Origin: Taiwanofungus camphoratus
Taxonomy: Eukaryota > Basidiomycota > Agaricomycetes > Polyporales > Taiwanofungaceae
Assembly (NCBI GenBank): GCA_003999685.1
Contig: CP021220.1
Location: forward strand, 1,488,001-1,552,000
Direction: 5' to 3'
DNA: 64,000 bases
Each line of letters begins with the position of its first letter. The first letter of the stretch is position 1. Position numbers and translations under genes: made by a program. The notes under the pieces are model-generated. The model saw only the letters and a list, made by a program, of their open reading frames with translations. It made no database searches and was not told where the DNA came from. Shown piece by piece: positions 57,252 through 64,000 of this stretch.

Positions 57252-59325
57252 TCACCTCTTTTCCTTCTCTATCGCTCGTTTTTTCTGCTCAAGATTTTGT
57301 CGCTGAGATTATCATGACGATGATAAGCCCAAAGAACGGGAGATATATGGACCAGACATACCTCTGTCGCCCGCTTCTTTTCACCGTACTTCATCCGCTC
57401 ATAAAGCTTTCTCTGCTTATTGCTCATCATCATCTTGTTCATGTCTTGCTCGCCTTCACCCTCTTCTTGGGTTTCCATCTTCTTCGTCTTCTTGGCCTTC
57501 CTAACCTCCTTCTCGAATGTACCGTAATCAACGCCTGCAGCCTCGGCCTCCAGCTCTGCAGCCCGAAGTGCAACCTCGTCTTCCGCTGATGCAGCTGCCT
57601 TCAAGGCGGCCTGCTCTGATCGTGCGCCCTCTTCGTCCGTATCGCTGCTCTGCGCCCCTCCCTGCTCGCCATCTTCCTTATCGTCAACATCCTGCATCGT
57701 TGTGTCCTCTCCCGTAAGCCCAAAATTGGGATCATAAGCCCCAACATAATCACCGAACGGACTGAGGTGTGGGGGCAGCGTTTTACCCTGCAGATAGGGC
57801 TCTTCAAGGAGGATCTTCTCGGCATTAATACAATCTACAAGCCATTGTGGCTGGACATACTTGCGCCTTCGTCTCCGCTCCTTCTCCTCGTCTGTCTCGT
57901 TCGGCTTCTCGACAATGGGTCGGTCAATGATGACGTGCGTGATGGTCTCATCGGTCTCGTCGAAAGGCGAGCCGCTGCCAGAGGGCGCAGGCCAACCTAT
58001 TCGGCCACCAAAGGACCGTACAATAAATTCGAAAATGGGGCGCGAGGTCTCTCGCGACAGCCAGAAAGTGAACGGTGCGAACAACCTAGACGAGGTGGAT
58101 TGAGGGAGCGTAGAGAGTGTCCTGAGGGTGGGTAGCGACGCAGTCTCATCGGGATTTGATTTCGATGGAAGTGAAACAAACTCCTCATCTTCCTCGTCGA
58201 CTGGGGCAGATTCATTGCCAGGTATGTTTACGTCAAAATTGTCAGAATTAGCGGTCGCGATGCTCTTGATCGTCAGCCGGACATCCTTGCTGGACACTCG
58301 CTTGCCATTGATTTCTATTTCCTTGATCGTTGGTGCACCAGAAAACTGTAAGGGCTTGATCTCTTGTAGGCGGAACGCGTCTACACCAGCGCCAGTCTCG
58401 TCTTTCTCCGCATCTCGTGGAGGGGGGTAGACAAGACCAGCGTCCGCGTAAAGCTTGAAAAAGACGAATCCGAGAAGAGTCTGATAAAGCTCCAGGAACG
58501 TCAACATGACCCTAACATCAACGTCCATTGGAATCTAGCAGGATCACACATGAGTATGTTGAGACGAGTAAGGACAGGAGGGGCAGAACTTACTTTTTGA
58601 GTGAATTGATATGGTACTAGCCACGTCACCGTCTGGTCTAGGACTTCAGCCTGGTAGTAGACCCCTTTTATCGATAGGAATATTCTTCGCAGACAGTGTG
58701 CGTGCATGACATACAATTGCCATTCCGAGGCGAGACGAGAGCAATTTTCGACCAATGACGGCGAAATACGTGTACTTGATGGGAGCGATGCAAATAAAAA
58801 GATCATGCATAGAGCATCATCGATGTCTCTTACAGCGTCAATGAATGACGGATACCTTGAACGACAGGAGTTCAGTGTAAGGTCGACGAGAGCGCAATAT
58901 TACAGACCTCTCTTTGATGATATGATCCAATCGATACACTGGTCTATTCTCTTCCAGGCTTTTTGCACTGCTCCATTCTCCTCTTCCGAGTGCACGGGAA
59001 AGTTTCTTTGCAAAAGCCTTGTGTTCTCTGAGCTTCTTCAGGACAGGCTCGTGTGCAAGGTATGCGATATCCTTGGCGTAATAGAACGACGTTGGGGCAG
59101 ACGACCCCTTATTTGCACGCTTCCTATTACGGGGCTCACGGGGAAATATACCTTTGTTGAACAGATAAGTTCCGTAAACCAAGAAGCGAGACCCATAGAG
59201 ATACCTTTGAGGATACATAGCCGCCGGAAATCTGCCAAAGAACACTGCAACTTTTTGACCGCTGTGGAACGGGTCATATAAGCTTTGGCAGCACCAGCCT
59301 TTCCCTTTTGCCTAAGGCGGCCCAT
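57252..59325 (-). CDS. NOP7: Pescadillo homologue (NOP7/PES1), 60S ribosome assembly
   Basis: Nop7 works with Erb1 and Ytm1 in nucleolar maturation of 60S subunits. The start [20 protein letters not shown] and [20 protein letters not shown] is the pescadillo N-terminus. An intron joins LKG to [19 protein letters not shown]. Then come [40 protein letters not shown] and [40 protein letters not shown] and [20 protein letters not shown] follow. The BRCT domain includes [20 protein letters not shown] and [10 protein letters not shown], with [17 protein letters not shown]. The acidic and basic tail ends [20 protein letters not shown], joined by an intron to [16 protein letters not shown] and a stop at 57254-57252. 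It is head-to-head with SmD2 across about 160 bases. Confidence 0.93.
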
Positions 59326-59485
59326 GTTTACGAAACAGTGGGTGGGTTACCGGTGAGCAAGATGGAGAAAGACAAGATTGAAAGTGTGTCGCTGCGGACC
59401 AATCAGCGATCAGAAGACCAAACTTTTCAACGTCTTGTTTGCGGTAGCCACACATGTCCCGCCATCCCTTTGCAGCTCGAACAAC
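59326..59485. promoter_or_regulatory. Shared NOP7/SMD2 promoter
   Basis: The two divergent start codons are 160 bases apart, so the core promoters must overlap. Coupling of a ribosome-assembly and a splicing gene in this way could give joint growth control; that is inference. Confidence 0.5.
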
Positions 59486-60087
59486 ATGAGGTGAGTTCGA
59501 CATCTGCACCAGTCTTTCTCTCCCTAAGATTCCTACAGTCAATACGTCCATGTCCCCAAGTCTGAACTCGACGAGGCTCAACTGCGTGCTTTGGAGGAGC
59601 ACGAGATCAGTCAGGGTCCATTATCGGTATTGCAACAGGCCGTCAGGAATCATACGCAAGTCCTTATTTCCCTGCGCAACAACAAAAAGCTACTTGCTCG
59701 TGTAAAGGCCTTCGACCGACACAGTAATATGGTATATATTTTTAGTTCCATTCCTCTCACTGTTGATTGACTGCGATCGTATAGGTACTAGAGAATGTGA
59801 AGGAGGCAAGTCGCTCCGATTGCATGTCAGACGTTTCATATTTACTTTTTCTCAGATGTGGACGGAGATGCCGAAGGGCAAGAATAGGAAACCAGTCAAC
59901 AAGGATAGATTTATCAGTAAAATGTTCCTGCGGTGTGTCCTCTTGCGATTCAACTGACATCCCAATTAACTGTATGGGTCTACTCGTTGTCAGGGGTGAC
60001 TCAGTAATATTGAGTACGTTGTGCTAGTTCATTATTTATTTTTCGCGCAACTCATGCACCCGCCCAGTTCTCCGCAACACTGCGTAA
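59486..60087 (+). CDS. SMD2: SmD2, core spliceosomal Sm protein
   Basis: SmD2 is one of seven proteins of the Sm ring on spliceosomal snRNAs. Six exons fit exactly: 59486-59490, 59539-59731, 59785-59805, 59856-59932, 59994-60013 and 60068-60087, giving 111 aa, the family length. The first coding exon is only five bases (ATG AG). The protein reads [80 protein letters not shown] and [20 protein letters not shown], ending DSVILILRNTA. The Sm1 and Sm2 motifs are complete. The intron after VLENVKE (59806-59855) starts with GC. The gene is convergent with the RdRP. Confidence 0.96.
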
Positions 60088-60431
60088 GCGCTGCATCTGC
60101 GAGGCTATCTCCAGTTGTCTCGGCGACATCACACATGCCGGTGCAGTGGAAACAGGAGACACTCTCATTATGGTCCAGAATCAAGATCACATTCGGATGT
60201 GAGATGCTCTGGCCACTTCACATTGTTTTGTGAGTTCGGTATTCGTGTACATAAACTAGTGTACAATGGTTGCTTTCAATACGAAATATTGTAGTGCACC
60301 GAGTTGGTGCATCATTAGAGTCAATTTCATGACTATGCGGACCTACGATCCTCACGCATTTACTTCTGTACTAGTACTCTCATCGTAAATCTGCTCATGC
60401 CTGCACTTCGTCTGACAACAACTCACCTTAA
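60088..60431. other. Convergent intergenic region
   Basis: This 344-base stretch lies between the SmD2 and RdRP stop codons. It is presumed 3' UTR sequence; nothing else is visible. Confidence 0.5.
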
Positions 60432-63400
60432 TTACCTCTGGGATCTCCGATCGGCCTCCTCGATGTCTTTGATAGCATCAAATATCTCACCCAAAGCTAT
60501 CCATGCAAAGCTACGTGCACCAAAGTGAACGTCTTCGATATGCGCAAGTCTGTAAGCGACCCATGCTCGCTCCAGGGATTGTTCCGCTGGTGTTTCTTCG
60601 TCACCAGATATTTCTGCTCGAACATTGCTGACGAGCGTCGAGGTCTGCTCGCGCAAATGTGACATCAGGTCCTTGCGTCTTCGTGGCTGCGAGCACTTCG
60701 CAACAATTGAACCAATAACAGCTTCCTCTTCCGTAAGTATAGCCGCACGAGTATGGGAGAGGGTGTGATCCGCGCAGATTGCGCGTAATTGAGATACGTA
60801 CGACCCAAAAAGTTCCCAAAGCCCCAGAATAACAGATCGATCGACGTCCTCTTCCCGAATAGCGATGAATTCTGAGATGCGGTGCTGCACAACGAGTCGA
60901 ACATTGTCGTCTGCGCGGGGCTCGCTCGAGTAGAAGTCACGAATGATATCGTCAAACGTTAAATCGTTCCCGTCCGCCGTCTGTCGACGCTGGAATCTTG
61001 ATTCATTCCGCACAGTGTTCAATGCAGGGAGGTCAATAGCTCGGAATAGTCTGCCGATCGCCCGTATACTCTCGTAATAATTTGATGTATCCCCCGTAAG
61101 TGTTTCAGGTGCGTTCCAATCAGGCCTAGTCTTTAACTTGCACTTCGGTATGTTCTGTATAGGGACAGGTTGGCCGGTCTTCGGATAATCAACGGCATCG
61201 CTATGTAACTGGGCAAGTTTAAGGCAATCTTTATCTAAAATTCCTTCGGCACTTTCATCTGCGATCAACAACCATGTAATGGCGATGATGCCTAGTGTCT
61301 AGCAATCGATCCAGTTAGCTAGCTCAGCAATGACATCATAAATACTGACATCGCTAATAATGTATTCTGCAACGAAGTCTGCCACATCTTCCATAGTACT
61401 CGGGTGGTCTACGAGTTTTCGCGGTGCAGCATGATAGCTTGCTGCTTGATATATTTTCGTAGGCCGAAAGGAAGATATTGCGGTCACATTGTATACATCA
61501 CCGTCGAGATCACCACCACCTAAGCACGAGGGCAAAGGTCTTTCCCCTACGGAGGACATTGAAAACAATGAACCAAGCCATATCTGTATATGATCATGAA
61601 CCAACCTTTAGTAGAAAAAACAACACTATTCCGCAGCGATTCTATCGCGAAGGGTGAACCTTGCGGTGGTCTGCCAATAGCCACCGCGAGCTGTACATCA
61701 CCAGGGTGAATGGTTGGTGATCGCGATACTAGGGTAGGCCCCTCCAAGTAGATTGGCTCAGTTTCATTCGGATCATGAATGCAAGCAAAGATCTCTCCTT
61801 CTTCTAAGAATCCATGAATATCAGCTACACCCACAAGCGACCATCCATCTGGAACCGGTATGCGAGCATGGTGTTTGAGCTCACGTAGGACATGATTGAC
61901 GGCAAAATCCATCATTTGCTGCCAGAACATGTCCTCTGTGAGGGGCCCAACACCAAGTTTATGCAGGCTTAACATTGCCGATGTAAGCCGGAATGATGCA
62001 CCGAGGCCGTAAGCCTCGAGTAGCCGAGCTGACTTCTCTAAAGATGTGACCGAGTTCTGGGCATCCTGCACAGCGTCGTCTTGAAGGGTTTTGAAGGCCT
62101 CGTAAGGTACTCCAAGCCCCTCCAAGAGCATAATAAGCGGCCGATTTAGATAATATCTTCCCGGTCTATCGAACGCTCTAGCAATCTCGATTTCAAGAGA
62201 TGTTGGAGCATCAAATTTGACCATTGACGGGCGTATACCAACGGCACGGCCTGAAAGTTTATAATCAACACTGAGCATGCCCTTTGAGCCCATGAAACGG
62301 ATCTGAAATGAGCGTGGATACGTTTTGATGCGTCGTGCTCGACGTCGCTTGGCGCGTAGTTCATTCCAGATCTCGCGGGCCAGCTCCGGAGAGACGGTCC
62401 CCACACCATCTGTGAAACAATAACGATGGTCTGAATCATGGATATCATCGAGATATATTACTTCTTCTGTTTCAACAGAGATGGATGAATCTGTCGCAGT
62501 AAATGCTTGCGAGATGCGTGCAGCATACCGAGCCGGGCAGTAAATGAGCTTTCGATCGAAGGCCAAATCTTGGAAGGACCCTAGGCCAGCAATGATCGTC
62601 GACGCATCGATCAAGCCGTGGGTGGGATCCATAAATGGTTTTACGAACCATACTGCATGTTCCTTTAATGCAGACTGTGAGTATGCAAGGAACTGAAACT
62701 GGCGGCCAGCAATAGTTATGCCCGACAATAAAAGGCTTTTCACTCTACGATTGACAAAGCTTCGTCCGTCGACCTCTCGATCGAAGCGATATGTCAACCG
62801 TGTTTCGTCCAAAAAGCTTACTCGAAGGAAGCTATCCTGATTGGCCGCGTATCTGCGCATTACTCGATTGGATCTTTCGGGGTAAGGACCATCGAGGTAC
62901 CACGTTGTCGGCGTCACAGTCAGATGCAAGCAATCGAAGTTGTCGGGAGAGGCTTGCTGTGTAAGGGGCACAGGTTTGGAAAAAAAGGCGCGACGTGAAC
63001 GATCAAACAGGTCTCGGAAAGGTAACTGAGATTCCTGAGATTCATACGAACCGCCTCCAAACCAGATTAAGGCCTTTGATTGGGAGGTAAAGTCGCGAAG
63101 GAAAGCGCTGGTCATTGTTGGCCCTTTGCGTAGAAGCATATTATCAATGCTTGTACGCAGAGTCAACAATGTTTTCATATCGACGATGTGACTTCTCGCT
63201 AGAGCCTCGACCTGGAATGCAACATTCCAACTCAACAGCGATACCCAGTCATTGTAGGCCTCACGGATCTCGCGAGAGAACAGGTGACGCCACTCCACAA
63301 TGTAAGACCAGTCGTCCAACTTTGTCCGAGCAACGCGACAGAGCCATCGGAAAGTTTCAAGGTCGTGGGACTTGTCGCATATTATTCGTATGGCGAGGGA

Positions 63401-64000
63401 AGTGAAAGGTGCTACCGGCTCATGATCTGCATTGAATGCAGACCATCGCTGTCGAGTAGGAATGGAACGACCATGAAACGTCAGCGCCGATAATAATAAG
63501 GAGAGCTCCGCGTCGATGGCTTCAGACTCGTACATGGGTGGGTGGTTGAGATAGAAAAATATTGCTGGTGTTTTGGAATAGTCAATGCAAGCACCTGTCC
63601 AATAAATAGAGGCAACACGTATGGCTACGATGCGAATTTCGCTCGGCTCGTATACTTTGATCCTGAATTCCCCTCGTTCCTCGTCATAGACCAACTCAGC
63701 TCCGAAGGTGCATTGCTTCTCCCATTCTATAGAGAACACCTCGTCTGGGCACACCCATCCGAACTGAAGGGTACGGACCGTTACTACTTTCCTTTGTAGT
63801 TCGGTGGCCCTAACTTCCTTCTCCTTGAGTGCCTGAGGATCAACATAAGGCAGGCGGCCGATTGTCTGCAACACCTCATACTTCGGGGCATTTCGACTTT
63901 TTGTGAACAATATTCGGGTGACACCCGTTGCGACAACCTTTCGCGGATTGGGCTCCCCATATTCGCTGAGAAAATTGTTTCCTATGTCCTCGCTAGGCAC
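60432..64000 (-). CDS. Cellular RNA-dependent RNA polymerase (QDE-1/RdRP family), 5' end off window
   Basis: Cellular RdRPs make double-stranded RNA for silencing (quelling). The frame is open to the right edge (first visible residues PSEDIGNNFLSEYGEPNPRK). It carries YCFTDGVGTVSPELAREIWN, FQIRFMGSKGMLSVDYKL, IRPSMVKFDAP, NRPLIMLLEGLGVPYEAFKT and PDGWSLVGVADIHGFLEEGE. An intron joins FSTKG to ERPLPSCLGGGDLDGDVYNV; the catalytic DLDGD is at 61502-61516 (minus strand). A second, 51-base intron (61349-61299) joins YIISD to TLGIIAITWLLIADES. Then KLAQLHSDAVDYPKTGQPV and a C-terminal helical region run to the stop at 60432. About 1180 residues are visible, close to the family's length, so little may be missing. 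Confidence 0.9.

Noticed and set aside
61299-61301. In-frame TAG in the RNA-dependent RNA polymerase, suggesting a broken gene
   Set aside because: The TAG is the acceptor of a 51-base intron (61349-61299) with donor gtcagt and branch ctaac. Removing it restores the conserved YIISD-TLGIIAITW. The intron length is a multiple of three, which hides it in the frame.

Overview
The window reads as nuclear DNA of a filamentous basidiomycete, most likely an agaricomycete. Genes are packed on both strands and cut by many introns of about 45-65 bases. Several families are typical of that group: a coiled-coil DUF6697-like protein, a CNH-like/GYF protein, an F-box/LRR protein and a CON-6 protein. Assignments come from reading translated exons by eye. 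Exon limits are given only where reading frame and splice sites agree.

Layout, left to right. 0-5 kb: the start of an unknown gene, the INO80 subunit IES2, a Ser/Thr-rich surface protein and cyclin H. 5.7-12 kb: a long CNH-like/GYF protein convergent with the 5S rRNA gene factor TFIIIA. 12.7-18.6 kb: a secreted alginate-lyase-like enzyme, a tubulin-tyrosine-ligase-like protein and the ERMES protein MMM1. 18.6-25 kb: a small retroposed insertion, the DUF6697-like gene, an F-box/LRR protein and a CDK11-type kinase. 25-32.5 kb: the telomere protein RAP1, a mitochondrial D-2-hydroxyglutarate dehydrogenase and a WD40 protein. 32.7-44.1 kb: the SWI/SNF ARID subunit SWI1, a DUF1764 protein, an alpha-arrestin, a RAB5 GTPase, RNA polymerase subunit RPB8 and CON-6. 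44.1-48 kb: a gene-poor tract of odd composition. 48-64 kb: an uncharacterised disordered protein, a Sec7-PH ARF-GEF, a small orphan protein, pescadillo (NOP7), SmD2 and an RNA-dependent RNA polymerase that runs off the right edge.

Most of the content is housekeeping nuclear machinery: chromatin (IES2, SWI1, RAP1), transcription (cyclin H, TFIIIA, RPB8, CDK11), splicing (SmD2), ribosome assembly (NOP7) and RNA silencing (RdRP). Traffic and signalling genes (RAB5, ARF-GEF, arrestin) lie between them. Many neighbours are head-to-head pairs sharing 100-280 base promoters.

The least ordinary parts are these. First, a roughly 270 bp sequence is repeated in inverse orientation so that RAB5 and RPB8 each carry a copy just upstream of their start codon. 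Second, about 1.5 kb near 45-46.4 kb is strikingly poor in T on one strand. Third, a 0.3 kb poly(A)-ended insertion follows MMM1 and has a perfect 14 bp target-site duplication. Fourth, there are three GC-AG introns. Fifth, the SWI1 start codon is split by an intron, and SmD2 has a five-base first coding exon. I found no CRISPR array, tRNA, rRNA or intact autonomous transposon.
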